Shown here piece after piece: positions 32,368 to 41,544 of a stretch of DNA of 64,000 nucleotides. The notes beneath the pieces were generated by a model. It saw only the letters and a list, made by a program, of their open reading frames with translations, had not been told where the DNA came from and searched no databases. Numbering within the stretch: the first letter of the stretch is position 1; every line of letters starts with the position of its first letter. The DNA is from Streptomyces buecherae (GTDB taxonomy: Bacteria > Actinomycetota > Actinomycetes > Streptomycetales > Streptomycetaceae). A program made the translations under genes and the position numbers. The stretch is from the NCBI RefSeq assembly GCF_014295035.1, contig NZ_CP060404.1, positions 2,878,501 to 2,942,500 of the forward strand. The letters are read 5' to 3'.

Positions 32368-32397
32368 TTGCACTAGTTAGCTCAGCTAACTTAATAT
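32368..32397 (+). promoter_or_regulatory. MFS exporter promoter with palindromic operator in the spacer
   Basis: TTGCAC, 18 nt, TAATAT forms a good promoter. The 18-nt spacer is almost entirely the perfect palindrome AGTTAGCT-C-AGCTAACT (32375-32391), which suits a dimeric repressor (MarR or TetR size). No regulator gene stands next to it. Confidence 0.75.
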
Positions 32398-32446
32398 GTG
32401 TAATTACCAACGATCTCTGTTCGACGCGAGACCCAAGGAGAAGGGC

Positions 32447-33772
32447 ATGCACAGCGCGCGTGACGACGCCGGCGAGGACCCCTTCGACGCCGGTAGTGGC
32501 CGGGGCCGGGGCATCCTGCGCCAGCCGATGGCGGTCTGGGCGACCGCCGGCGCCTCGGTCGTGGCCTTCATGGGCATCGGCCTGGTCGACCCGATCCTGC
32601 CCTCGATCGCGGGCGGCCTGAACGCCTCGCCGAGCCAGGTGTCCCTGCTGTTCACCTCGTACTTCCTGATCACCGCCGTGGCGATGCTGGTCACCGGCTA
32701 CGTCTCCAGCCGCATCGGGGGCCGCAGGACGCTGCTCGTCGGGCTCGCGCTGGTGGTCGTCTTCGCGGCGCTCTCGGGCACCGCGACCTCGGTCGACCAA
32801 CTCGTCGGCTTCCGCGCCGGCTGGGGCCTGGGCAACGCGCTCTTCGTCTCCACCGCGCTCGCCGTCATCGTGGGCGCGGCGCACCCCGTGGGCCCACGCG
32901 GCGCGGACGGGAAGCAGGCCAGCGGCAGCGCGACGGCGATCCTGCTGTACGAGTCGGCGCTCGGGCTCGGCATGGCCTGCGGGCCGCTGCTCGGCGCGGT
33001 CCTCGGCGACATGAAGTGGCGCTACCCGTTCTTCGGCACCGCCGTGTTGATGGCGGTCGGCTTCCTGGCCATCAGCGTCTTCCTGCGCGAACAGCCCGTG
33101 CCGGCCCGCAGGACCGGGCTGCTCGACCCGTTGCGGGCGCTCGGGCACGGCGGGCTCGCCTCGGCCGCCGCCTCGGCCTTCTTCTACAACTACGCGTTCT
33201 TCACCGTGCTGGCCTTCACGCCGTTCGTGCTGGACATGTCGCCCTACCGCTCCGGCGCCGTCTTCTTCGCCTGGGGCGCGCTGCTCGCCGTCTTCTCGGT
33301 GCTGGTCGCGCCCCGGCTCCAGGAGCGGTACGGCTCGCTGCGGGTGCTCGCGGCCTCGCTGGTGCTGATGGGCGCCGACCTGGTGGTGCTCGGCTACGGC
33401 GATCACACCACCGCCGTCGTCTGCACCATCGCGTCGGGCGCGTTCATCGGCGTCAACAACACGGTCTACACGGAACTCGCGCTCGGCGTGTCGGACGCGC
33501 CACGCCCGGTGGCCAGCGCGGGTTACAACTTCGTGCGCTGGTTCGCCGCCGCGGCGGCGCCCTACCTGGCGCCCAAGATCGAGGAGTGGAGCGACCCGCA
33601 CACGCCGTTCGTGGTCGCCGCCGCGGCGGCCCTGGTCGGCGCGGGCATCGTGGCGGCCCGCCGCTCGGCCCTCAGGCTGCGGGCCGAGGAGCTGGAGCCG
33701 GCGCACGCGACACGGGACGGCGTCGGCGTGTTCGCCGAGCAGCCGCCGCGCCCGGCGCCGGCGGCCGAGTAA
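32447..33772 (+). CDS. MFS transporter (drug-exporter type)
   Basis: 441 aa with about 12 membrane helices. The first loop has the antiporter-type DPILPSIAGGL sequence after helix 1, and the A-motif-like SSRIGGRRTLLVG sits between helices 2 and 3. ATG at 32447 chosen because AAGGAG lies 6 nt before it; the frame is open upstream to 32396. Controlled by the palindromic promoter just described. Probable efflux of a small organic compound; the substrate is unknown. Confidence 0.87.
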   Translation: MHSARDDAGEDPFDAGSGRGRGILRQPMAVWATAGASVVAFMGIGLVDPILPSIAGGLNASPSQVSLLFTSYFLITAVAMLVTGYVSSRIGGRRTLLVGLALVVVFAALSGTATSVDQLVGFRAGWGLGNALFVSTALAVIVGAAHPVGPRGADGKQASGSATAILLYESALGLGMACGPLLGAVLGDMKWRYPFFGTAVLMAVGFLAISVFLREQPVPARRTGLLDPLRALGHGGLASAAASAFFYNYAFFTVLAFTPFVLDMSPYRSGAVFFAWGALLAVFSVLVAPRLQERYGSLRVLAASLVLMGADLVVLGYGDHTTAVVCTIASGAFIGVNNTVYTELALGVSDAPRPVASAGYNFVRWFAAAAAPYLAPKIEEWSDPHTPFVVAAAAALVGAGIVAARRSALRLRAEELEPAHATRDGVGVFAEQPPRPAPAAE

Positions 33773-33794
33773 CGCCCCCGACCGAGCTTCGCCC

Positions 33795-33812
33795 GGGCCC
33801 CCGTTGGGGCCC
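33795..33812 (+). terminator. Possible terminator of the MFS gene
   Basis: 7-bp perfect stem GGGCCCC / GGGGCCC with CGTT loop, 22 nt after the stop. Confidence 0.45.
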
Positions 33813-33914
33813 ACGGGCCGGCCGCCACGCCGGCGCCCGGCGTGTGCTTGCTCACCATCGCGCGCCCCGCGCCGGGGTCAAGTTCCCAGCCCGTACGGAT
33901 GAATTGACTCGCCG

Positions 33915-34526
33915 TCAGTCCTCCAGCGAGACCGAGCGGCGCAGCGGGTCGCGCAGGTCCGTGCCGCGCGCCAGCCAGCGGGCCTCCAGGGCGCCCGCGC
34001 CGTGCACCCGCTTCCACGCCGCCTCGTTCGCCGTCATCGGCAACAGCGGCAGGAACCGCACCGGGTCCATGGGCGCCGGCAGCTCCAGGTCCTCCACCAG
34101 GCCACCCGGCTCGGCCACCAGGACGGAGCTGAACGGCGCCCCCGGCCACAGCGGCTCCCCCACCTCCAGCGAGCCACCCGGCGCCACGATCACGCCCTCG
34201 ACCTGCGGCGACGCGGCCAGTACGGCCAGCGGGCGAAGCGCCTTGTCGGTGTCGGCCCGCCGCGCCCGCACGGTGAGCAGCAGCTCGGCGCGAGGCCCGC
34301 GCACCGGGTCGGCGAGCGGGTCGGCGGGGTCCGCCATGGGCTGGGCCGACATGCCGAGGGTGGCGTAGCGCACGACGTCGGCCCCGCCCCGGTCGCCGGC
34401 GGCGTCACCCGTGAAGCGCAGCACCTCGATGCGGTCGGTGCCGACGAAGGTGATGGCGGCGCGGGCGTCCGGCTCGCCCAGCGCCATCCGCAACCGGGCT
34501 TCTACCAGCTCGAGAACATTCGCCAT
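33915..34526 (-). CDS. Suppressor-of-fused (SUFU) domain protein
   Basis: 203-aa bacterial SUFU-domain protein, role unknown, possibly an immunity or scaffold fold. Seen: YATLGMSAQPM, RAELLLTVR and FLPLLPMTANEAAWKRVHGAGAL near the C-terminus, all family hallmarks. No ribosome-binding site; TATGCT lies 6 nt before the ATG, so the mRNA is probably leaderless. Confidence 0.8.
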   Translation of the reverse strand: MANVLELVEARLRMALGEPDARAAITFVGTDRIEVLRFTGDAAGDRGGADVVRYATLGMSAQPMADPADPLADPVRGPRAELLLTVRARRADTDKALRPLAVLAASPQVEGVIVAPGGSLEVGEPLWPGAPFSSVLVAEPGGLVEDLELPAPMDPVRFLPLLPMTANEAAWKRVHGAGALEARWLARGTDLRDPLRRSVSLED

Positions 34527-35012
34527 GCGGCGAGCATAGAACCCGTATCGAAGAGGCGAAGCGGCACGCCGGGGCCATACACCCCTGGTAGCCTTGGCGC
34601 CTGATCAGGGACTTACGTCGTCCCCTACGGGGGACCGGCCGGAGGAGGTGGGGCTGCGGTGGATCCTAGTCGACCGTGCAGTACCGACTGTTCTCCCGTC
34701 CTCTCGCTCGGGACGCGCCCCTTCTCTCGGTGATCTGCTGCCTTCCGTACCCGGCTGCCACGGGGTGAAACCCCGCGCCGGCAAGGAAGTTGAGGAGTCT
34801 TTCGCGCCCGCGCCTTTCGCACGGAAGAGCATGCCCCACCGCTTCATTCCGTCTTTCCGTGTTCCGCCACCCGTGGAACACGTCAGCGCCCAGCTCATGG
34901 AGTGCCATCCGCTTTGCGGACGTACGGCTCGATGACGCACCGTACGTCCACCTTCCGGATCGCGCTGCGCCCCGCGCTCTGCCGCTGACGACCGGCCCGC
35001 TGAGGAGTCCGT
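34527..35012 (+). promoter_or_regulatory. Long corA leader region
   Basis: Holds no recognised gene. TAGCCT (34589-34594) fits a -10 box and implies a leader of about 410 nt before corA. In it are a TCCCC-TAC-GGGGGA hairpin (34620-34634), a CGGGGT-GAA-ACCCCG hairpin (about 34764), and a short frame from GTG (34658) of 24 codons that follows GGAGGAGG at a wide spacing. It does not match the M-box or other riboswitch consensus I know. A magnesium- or translation-sensing leader is a guess. Confidence 0.45.
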
Positions 35013-36137
35013 ATGTCGATGATTCGTGACCTGCGCGCAGCCGTCCGCCCCGCCCTTCGGCGAGGGCATTCCGTAAACGAGTACGACACCACCCGCGATC
35101 CGTCCGCCACCAGCGCCGTCGTGGACTGCGGCGTCTACCGCGACGGCCGGCGGGTCAGCGACCACGTCAGCCCCACCGAGGCGATGGCCCGGGTGCGCGC
35201 CGACGGCGGCTTCGCCTGGATCGGGCTGCACGAGCCCACCGAGCGCGAGTTCTCCGGAATCGCGCAGGAGTTCGGGCTGCACCCGCTGGCCGTCGAGGAC
35301 GCCGTCCACGCCCACCAGCGGCCCAAGCTGGAGCGGTACGACGACACGTTGTTCACCGTCTTCAAGACCATCCACTACGTCGAGCACGCGGAACTCACCG
35401 CCACCAGCGAGATCGTCGAGACCGGTGAGGTGATGTGCTTCACCGGTCGGGACTTCATCGTCACCGTCCGGCACGGCGGCCAGGGCTCGCTGCGCGCCCT
35501 GCGCCACCGCCTCCAGGACGACCCCGACCTGCTGGCCAAGGGCCCGTCGGCGGTGCTGCACGCCATCGCCGACCAGGTGGTGGACGGGTACATCGCGGTG
35601 GCCGACGCCGTGCAGGACGACATCGACGAGGTGGAGATCGACGTCTTCTCCGCCACGAACGGCGCCACCAAGGGCGGTCGCGCCTCCGCGCGCGGCGGTG
35701 ACGCCGGCCGGATCTACCAGCTCAAGCGCGAGGTGCTGGAGTTCAAGCGGGCCGTCTCACCGCTGCTGCGGCCGATGCAGTTGCTGAGCGAGCGCCCGAT
35801 GCGGCTGGTGGACCCGGACATCCAGAAGTACTTCCGGGACGTGGCCGACCATCTGGCCCGGGTCAACGAGCAGGTGCTCTCCTTCGACGACCTGCTCAAC
35901 TCGATCCTGCAGGCCAACCTGGCGCAGGCGACCGTCTCGCAGAACGAGGACATGCGCAAGATCACCGCGTGGGCGGCCATCATCGCCGTGCCCACGATGA
36001 TCTGCGGCGTGTACGGCATGAACTTCGACCACATGCCGGAGCTGCGCTGGAAGTACGGCTACCCGGCGGTGCTCACCCTCATCGCCGGTATCTGTTTCAC
36101 CATCCACCGCGGCTTCAAGCGCAACGGCTGGCTGTAG
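35013..36137 (+). CDS. corA: CorA-type magnesium/cobalt transporter
   Basis: 374 aa. N-terminal cytoplasmic domain, long helices, two C-terminal membrane helices and the selectivity motif YGMNFDHMPEL at about residues 338-348; a short basic tail KRNGWL faces the cytoplasm. A Gly/Ala/Arg-rich insert (around residues 215-230) widens the helical neck. GAGGAG precedes the ATG. Imports Mg2+ down the membrane potential. Confidence 0.92.
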   Translation: MSMIRDLRAAVRPALRRGHSVNEYDTTRDPSATSAVVDCGVYRDGRRVSDHVSPTEAMARVRADGGFAWIGLHEPTEREFSGIAQEFGLHPLAVEDAVHAHQRPKLERYDDTLFTVFKTIHYVEHAELTATSEIVETGEVMCFTGRDFIVTVRHGGQGSLRALRHRLQDDPDLLAKGPSAVLHAIADQVVDGYIAVADAVQDDIDEVEIDVFSATNGATKGGRASARGGDAGRIYQLKREVLEFKRAVSPLLRPMQLLSERPMRLVDPDIQKYFRDVADHLARVNEQVLSFDDLLNSILQANLAQATVSQNEDMRKITAWAAIIAVPTMICGVYGMNFDHMPELRWKYGYPAVLTLIAGICFTIHRGFKRNGWL

Positions 36138-36251
36138 CCGTCGCGTACCGGCCGGCCCGGGGCCCGCGCGGGCCGGCCGGCGGGGGCGCGCGGGCTGGGC
36201 CGGGCCGCGCCCGGTCGGACCGCGCGGACCTCGCCGGCGGGGCGGCCGGGC

Positions 36252-37211
36252 TCAGCCGCCGCGTCTGCCGCGGCCGTCCAGGACGACCAGGGCCAGGCCG
36301 AGCAGGATGATGCCGAGCGCGGGGTAGGCGGCGGCCGGCGGGTGCTGGCCGAGCCACAGGGCCGCGATCAGCGCCGCGCCCGGCGTCTCCAGGAGGATGC
36401 CGGTCGAGGTGACGGCCGGGCCCAGGCCCTGCACCACGCGGTTCAGCAGCGAGTGGCCGAGCAACTGGGCGGTCAGCGTCAGCACGGCCAGCTTCAGCCA
36501 GGTCTCCCCGCTGTAGCCGCCGAGCCGCACACCGGCGATGAGGCACACCACCAGGAGCACGGCGGCGGCGGTGGCGTAGCAGACGCAGGTGTACGCGGTG
36601 GTGCTCACCGTCCGCCGGACCTCGGAGCCGACCAGCATGTAGCCGGCGCCCGCCATGCCGCCGGCCAGGGCGAGGGCGTCGCCCGCGAGGGCGCGCGGCG
36701 ACAGCGAGAGGTCCACGCCGGTGAGCAGGAGCACGCCGAGGAAGGCCACCGTGATGCCGGCCCACACCAGGCCCGACGAGCGGTGGCCGCGCAGCCGGAG
36801 CAACACGGTGGTCCAGATCGGCGTGGTGGTGGCCAGGGCGATCGAGGAGGAGACCGACGTCATGTGCAGGCTCGGCAGCCAGAGCCCGAAGTGCAGCGCC
36901 AGCAGCACGCCCGCGGCGGCCGACAGGCCCACCTCGCGCGCGCCCGTCGCGCGCAGCTCGGCGCGGTGGCGCAGCAGCGCGACCGGCGTCAGCACGCCCA
37001 CGGCCAGCACGTTCCGCCACAGCGCGACGGCCAGCGCGGGGGCCGCGGTCGCCGCGATGAGCGGGGCCGACAGCGAGATGCCGGCGATGGCGACGCCGAG
37101 CAGGGTGAGGTCCAGCGACACCGGTCCGCCGCCCGTGCCGGCGACGGCGGCACCGGTCGCGGAGCGCGGGGCGAGGCCGCCTGGTTTGGCCGATCGAAGG
37201 CGCACGGCCAC
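36252..37211 (-). CDS. EamA-family (DMT) transporter
   Basis: 319 aa with ten predicted helices in two EamA repeats (for example LPSLHMTSVSSSIALATTTPIWTT is split between repeats). Probably exports a metabolite or amino acid; no specificity can be read. Start at the GTG (37211) next to a second GTG two codons on; no ribosome-binding site is seen, and the mRNA may be leaderless. Divergent from the next gene. Confidence 0.83.
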   Translation of the reverse strand: MAVRLRSAKPGGLAPRSATGAAVAGTGGGPVSLDLTLLGVAIAGISLSAPLIAATAAPALAVALWRNVLAVGVLTPVALLRHRAELRATGAREVGLSAAAGVLLALHFGLWLPSLHMTSVSSSIALATTTPIWTTVLLRLRGHRSSGLVWAGITVAFLGVLLLTGVDLSLSPRALAGDALALAGGMAGAGYMLVGSEVRRTVSTTAYTCVCYATAAAVLLVVCLIAGVRLGGYSGETWLKLAVLTLTAQLLGHSLLNRVVQGLGPAVTSTGILLETPGAALIAALWLGQHPPAAAYPALGIILLGLALVVLDGRGRRGG

Positions 37212-37429
37212 AGAGTAAGGCGTGCCGGGGTGGGACGGTACTGGCACCGCCTCGCGCGTGCGCCCGGTTCCGGCCCGCGCCCCGTGGCCCGGCGCGTGCG
37301 GCGCGTGCGACGCGTGGGGCCGGGGGTGGCCGGGCGCGGTACGGAAGCCCTGGTGGGGGCCGGGCAGGCGGCGTACGGCGGGCGTACGGCCCGCCGTACG
37401 CCGCCGAGGGCACCCCATAAGCTGGGGCC

Positions 37430-38050
37430 ATGACGCACAGCGTGGAGCAGGCCCTCACGGATCGGGCGCTGATCGAAGAGGCGACGAAGAAGTCCGGCCT
37501 GATCTGGGTGCTGGGCGACGCCGGTGCCACCCGGAGCGCGCCGCGCGCGCTGTGGCACGTGTGGCACGAGGGCGCCGCCACGCTCGTCGGCTCGCGCGGC
37601 CCCGACGCCGGCTCCGCCGCCGCGCGCGACGGCGCCCCGTCGCGCGGCATGGGGCTCATGGAGCAGCCGCTGGACGGCCTCGGGCTGGCCGACGGCGGCA
37701 CCGCGGCGGTGACGGTGCGCAGCAAGGACAAGGGCGGGCGCCTGGTGGGCTGGACGGCCCGGGTGGTGGAGCTCGCGCCGCGCAGCGAGGCGTGGGAGGC
37801 CGCCGTGGCCGAGCTCAAGCCGAAGCGGCTCAACGCCCCGGACTCGGCGCAGGTCGTCGAGCGCTGGGCGCGCGAGTGCCGGGTGCTGCGCCTGGAGCCG
37901 GCCCCGGCCCCGCTGGCCGCGCTGCCGGACGGCGCGCTGGCCGCGACCCCGGCGCCCACCCCGGCCACCACCCGCAAGCCGATGCCCGAGGCGCTGCCCA
38001 GGCTGCTGCGCCGCCGCGCCCGCAAGAGCGCCCGCGAGAACCCGCGCTGA
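37430..38050 (+). CDS. Conserved hypothetical protein, 206 aa
   Basis: Not recognised with certainty. N-terminal half looks like a small beta-barrel (SGLIWVL, ALWHVWHEGAATLVG, TAAVTVRSKDKGGRLVGWTA), resembling flavin-split-barrel or similar folds. C-terminal tail is Pro/Ala-rich then strongly basic (RRRARKSARENPR). ATG start; a weak upstream site. Third-position bias supports coding. Confidence 0.65.
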   Translation: MTHSVEQALTDRALIEEATKKSGLIWVLGDAGATRSAPRALWHVWHEGAATLVGSRGPDAGSAAARDGAPSRGMGLMEQPLDGLGLADGGTAAVTVRSKDKGGRLVGWTARVVELAPRSEAWEAAVAELKPKRLNAPDSAQVVERWARECRVLRLEPAPAPLAALPDGALAATPAPTPATTRKPMPEALPRLLRRRARKSARENPR

Positions 38051-38067
38051 GCGGTGCGCCCCCGCGG

Positions 38068-38130
38068 GCGGGGTCGGGGTCAGGGCCGGGGTCGGGATCG
38101 GGGTCGGGGTCAGGGTCAGGGTCAGGGTCA
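38068..38130. repeat. Imperfect GGGTCR hexamer tandem repeat
   Basis: About ten consecutive units of GGGTCG/GGGTCA between the stops of the two convergent genes, the last units touching the SDR stop codon. Confidence 0.8.
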
Positions 38131-38964
38131 GGAACGTAGGCCGCCGTCGACCCGGAGCACCGTTCCGGTCACGTACGAGGAGCGGTCGCTGAGCAGCCAG
38201 GCGGCGGCCTCGGCGATCTCGACGGGGTCGGCCGCGCGGCGCAGCGGGGTCTGGGCGTTGAGGCGTTCGATGGTGCCGGGGGACGCGACGTCCCAGTCGT
38301 ACATCATCTCGGTCAGCGTGGTGCCCGGGGCGATGGCGTTGACGCGGATGCCCTCTGGGCCGTAGGTGATGGCGGCGGATTCGGTGAGGCTGTTGACGGC
38401 CCGCTTCATCGCCGCGTAGGCGGCCAGTTCGGGGTTGCCCATCAGGCTGCCGACGCTGGAGGTGTTGACGATGGCGCCCGATCCCGAGGTGGCCCGGATC
38501 GCGGCGACCTCGGCGGCCATGGCCTGCCAGGTGCCCTTGAGGTTGACGGCGTAGACGCGGTCGAGTTCGGCCACGGGCACCTGGTCCAGTGGGCCGGGCG
38601 GGGCGCCTGTGGCGCCGTTGTTGAAGGCCACGTCGAGCCGGCCGTACAGCTCGACGGCGCGTTCCACGGCGGCGTGCACGCTGTCGCCGTCGGCCAGGTC
38701 GCATGGCGTGTACTCGGCGATGCCGCCGGCGGATCTGATGTCCTCGGTCGCCGTCTTGAGTTCGTGCTGCGCCCGGGACGCGAGCAGGACGTGGGCGCCC
38801 TCGCGGGCGAACAGGCGTGCCGCTGCGGCGCCGATACCGCGGCCCGCGCCGATGACTAACGCGACCTTGTCGGCCAGCAGGTCCGCGGGCTTCTGCTCCC
38901 GGCGCAGTGGGGCGGTCGTGGCGGAGGTGGTGGACGTGGTGAGTGCGGTGGCTGTGGTGTTCAT
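38128..38964 (-). CDS. Short-chain dehydrogenase/reductase
   Basis: 278-aa classical SDR. Thr/Ala-rich N-terminal extension of about 35 residues, then GAGRGIG cofactor motif, FNNGA (with NNG in place of the usual NNAG), Ser in NTSSVGS, and YAAMK with catalytic Tyr/Lys. ATG (MNTTATAL) chosen; no clear ribosome-binding site. Substrate unknown. Divergently spaced from no partner. Confidence 0.85.
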   Translation of the reverse strand: MNTTATALTTSTTSATTAPLRREQKPADLLADKVALVIGAGRGIGAAAARLFAREGAHVLLASRAQHELKTATEDIRSAGGIAEYTPCDLADGDSVHAAVERAVELYGRLDVAFNNGATGAPPGPLDQVPVAELDRVYAVNLKGTWQAMAAEVAAIRATSGSGAIVNTSSVGSLMGNPELAAYAAMKRAVNSLTESAAITYGPEGIRVNAIAPGTTLTEMMYDWDVASPGTIERLNAQTPLRRAADPVEIAEAAAWLLSDRSSYVTGTVLRVDGGLRS

Positions 38965-39099
38965 GGTGGCAAGGCTATGAAAATCGGCCACTCCCAACCA
39001 GGGCGCCGCCGACCTGACGCACCCCTAAAAGACCGCACACCGGGTGCGCGGACGGGCGAGAGTTGGCCACAGTCGCCACCCGTCGGGTGCCGCGTGCGG

Positions 39100-39885
39100 T
39101 CAGCCGTCGCTCTGCGGCAACTGCTGGCCGTAGTCGACCAGTTCGCCCTTCGCGGGCGCGGTGAGGGGGAAGTCCTTGTTCCAGTCGGCGAGCTGGATGA
39201 CGCCCGCGCCGCCCGCGCGCTGGAGGCGCAGCGGGTAGGGGGTGCCGCGCAGCGAGACGTCCAGCGTGCCGCCGTTGCCCCGGTCGCCGGTGACCCGGAT
39301 GGTGGGCACGCCGGCCACGTTGGCCCGCTCGCCGCTGGTGATCTCGCCGTGCAGCCCGAGCAGCCCGTCGAGGAGCATGGCCTTGTCGGTGAAGCCGCTG
39401 AGCTGCTCGTACGCGGGGTCGCCGGCCGGGACCTTCACGTACTTGCCGTCCAGCTTCCTGGCCACCGCCCGGTCCGCCGCCGAGCCGCCGTCCTTGCCGG
39501 AGCCGGCCGTGGGGGTCGCGTCGCCGCCCCGCTCGTGGACCCAGAAGTCGGCGCCGGCCTTGAGGTACAGCTCCTTGTCGATGCGCAGCAGTTGGAAGGT
39601 GCTGCCCTTGCTGGAGACCTGGCCGGTGCCGCCGTCGCCCTTGAGTCGCATGTCGAGGGTGTACGTACGGCCCTTGCTGACGACGTTGCCGGTCAGGTGG
39701 ACCGCGCCGGCGCGCTCGGCGGCCTGGCGCGCCCTGGCCTCGATCTTGTCGGCGGGAAGCTTGCCGACGCCGTTGGTGCCCGCGTCGGGGTTCTTCTTCT
39801 CGCCGTCGCCGCCGCAGCCGGCGAGCGTCGCGACGGCCAGTCCCGCGCAGGTCGCCGCAGCGAGAGCCGTCTTCCAGGTGCGCAC
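39100..39885 (-). CDS. LppX/LprG-type lipoprotein
   Basis: 261 aa. Signal peptide with lipobox LAGC (Cys about residue 23), a Gly/Asp/Lys tether, then a beta-sheet domain with VHLTGNV, TLDMRLKGDGG and ELYLKAGADFW, typical of LolA-like LppX_LprAFG carriers of lipids. GTG start (VRTWKTAL) with GGAGG about 10 nt upstream. Lipid carrying is inferred from family; no partner transporter adjoins it. Confidence 0.8.
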   Translation of the reverse strand: MRTWKTALAAATCAGLAVATLAGCGGDGEKKNPDAGTNGVGKLPADKIEARARQAAERAGAVHLTGNVVSKGRTYTLDMRLKGDGGTGQVSSKGSTFQLLRIDKELYLKAGADFWVHERGGDATPTAGSGKDGGSAADRAVARKLDGKYVKVPAGDPAYEQLSGFTDKAMLLDGLLGLHGEITSGERANVAGVPTIRVTGDRGNGGTLDVSLRGTPYPLRLQRAGGAGVIQLADWNKDFPLTAPAKGELVDYGQQLPQSDG

Positions 39886-40230
39886 GTCCGCTCTGCCTCC
39901 TGATGCCGGTGCACGGGCAGCGTACCGGTGCCGTGTGAGCACGATGACAGCGCACCGTGAGGGAAGGTGGGGCTTTCGGGAACCCGGTCGCTCGAAGTGC
40001 CGCACGCCAGAGCGAAACGGAAGATCCGTCACATATCAGATATCGACCGCGATCGCCCGCCGAACGCCCCGGCCCGCCCGTGCCACCGCGTAAGGCACTC
40101 CGGGCTATCAACTGATATTCGAGGATTCCTGGATACAAGGAGGTATACAGAGGTACCCGAGGAGGCCGGACCCCGCGCCGTCGACAGGTGACGGCCACCT
40201 CGGGTCCGTCCGTGAAAGGAGGCGCGTGGC
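39886..40230. other. 345-bp divergent region with A/T-rich inverted repeats
   Basis: No gene. Contains ATATC-A-GATAT (40033-40043), TATCA-AC-TGATA (40106-40117) and ATAC-N6-GTAT (40133-40146), all close to each other, in an otherwise GC-rich setting. They may be sites for one regulator of the MgtE-like gene or the lipoprotein gene. Confidence 0.5.
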
Positions 40231-41544
40231 ATGGGAGCGGCAGCCCCGCGCGTGTTCGTCTCGCACCTGGCCGGTGTCGCCGTGTTCGACCCGAACGGGG
40301 ACCCGGTGGGCCGGGTGCGGGACCTGGTGGCGATGTTGGGGTTGAGCGGCCGGCCGCCGCGCGTCCTCGGCCTGGTCGTCGAGGTGGTCAGCCGGCGCCG
40401 GATCTTCCTGCCGATGACCCGGGTCACCGGCGTGGAGTCGGGCCAGGTGATCACCACGGGCGTGGTCAACATGCGCCGCTTCGAACAGCGCCCCACCGAG
40501 ACCCTGGTCCTCGGCGAACTGCTCGACCGCAGGGTCACGCTGGTGGAGACCGGCGAGGAGGTGACCGTCCTCGACGTGGCCGTGGCCCAGTTGCCGGCCC
40601 GCCGCGACTGGGAGATCGACAAGGTCTTCGTACGACGCGGCAAGGCCCCCACGCTGCGCGACAGGTGGCCCGGGGGCGGCCGGCGGACCGGGGAGGCGCT
40701 GACCGTCGAGTGGTCGGCGGTGACGGGCTTCTCGCTGGAGGAGCCGGGGCAGGGCGCCGAGAGCCTGCTGGCCACCTTCGAGCAGTTGCGCCCCGCCGAC
40801 CTGGCCAGCGTGCTGCACCACCTGACGGCCAAGCGGCGGGCCGAGGTGGCCGCCGCGCTCGACGACGACCGGCTCGCGGACGTCCTGGAGGAGCTGCCCG
40901 ACGACGACAAGGTGGAGATCCTGGGCAAGCTCCAGGAGGAGCGCGCGGCCGACGTGCTGGAGGCGATGGACCCCGACGACGCCGCCGACCTGCTCTCCGA
41001 GCTTCCGGAGGAGGACAAGGAGCGGCTGCTCACGTTGATGCGCCCACGGGACGCCGCGGACATGCGCCGGCTGCTGTCGTACGAGGAGCGCACGGCGGGC
41101 GGGCTCATGACCACCGAGCCGATCGTGCTGCTCCCGGACGCGACGGTGGCCGACGCGCTGGCCCGGGTGCGCAACCCGGACCTGTCCCCCGCGCTGGCCG
41201 CGCAGGTGTACGTGTGCCGGGCGCCCGACGAGACGCCCACCGGCAAGTACCTGGGCACGGTGCACTTCCAGCGACTGCTGCGGGACCCGCCGTTCACGCT
41301 GGTCAGCGCGCTCGTGGACAGCGACCTGAACCCGCTGCCGCCGGACACCGGGCTGCCGGAGGTGACCAGCTACCTCGCCGCGTACAACATGGTCGCCGCG
41401 CCCGTCGTGGACGCCAGCGGGGCGCTGCTCGGCGCGGTGACCGTGGACGACGTCCTCGACCACCTGCTGCCCGACGACTGGCGCGAGCGCGAACTGCACG
41501 GCGCGCGCGTCCCCGACCTGCCGGAGGTGGCCGATGGCCGGTGA
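40231..41544 (+). CDS. Soluble MgtE-N/CBS-domain protein with PRC-barrel
   Basis: 437 aa. PRC-barrel-like start (about residues 8-85), a middle barrel-like segment, the MgtE N-terminal superhelix with repeated (D/E)xxADxLxxL units (about 185-275), then paired CBS domains (GGLMTTEPIVLLP near 290, AYNMVAAPVVDASGALLGAVTVDD near 395). The transporter membrane domain of MgtE is missing, so it is a stand-alone sensor half. AAAGGAGG before the ATG. Overlaps the next gene by 11 nt. Confidence 0.85.
   Translation: MGAAAPRVFVSHLAGVAVFDPNGDPVGRVRDLVAMLGLSGRPPRVLGLVVEVVSRRRIFLPMTRVTGVESGQVITTGVVNMRRFEQRPTETLVLGELLDRRVTLVETGEEVTVLDVAVAQLPARRDWEIDKVFVRRGKAPTLRDRWPGGGRRTGEALTVEWSAVTGFSLEEPGQGAESLLATFEQLRPADLASVLHHLTAKRRAEVAAALDDDRLADVLEELPDDDKVEILGKLQEERAADVLEAMDPDDAADLLSELPEEDKERLLTLMRPRDAADMRRLLSYEERTAGGLMTTEPIVLLPDATVADALARVRNPDLSPALAAQVYVCRAPDETPTGKYLGTVHFQRLLRDPPFTLVSALVDSDLNPLPPDTGLPEVTSYLAAYNMVAAPVVDASGALLGAVTVDDVLDHLLPDDWRERELHGARVPDLPEVADGR

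Noticed and set aside
34594-34935. 113-codon plus-strand frame in the corA leader
   Set aside because: Start has no ribosome-binding site, third-position bias is weak, and the translation resembles nothing; treated as leader RNA instead.
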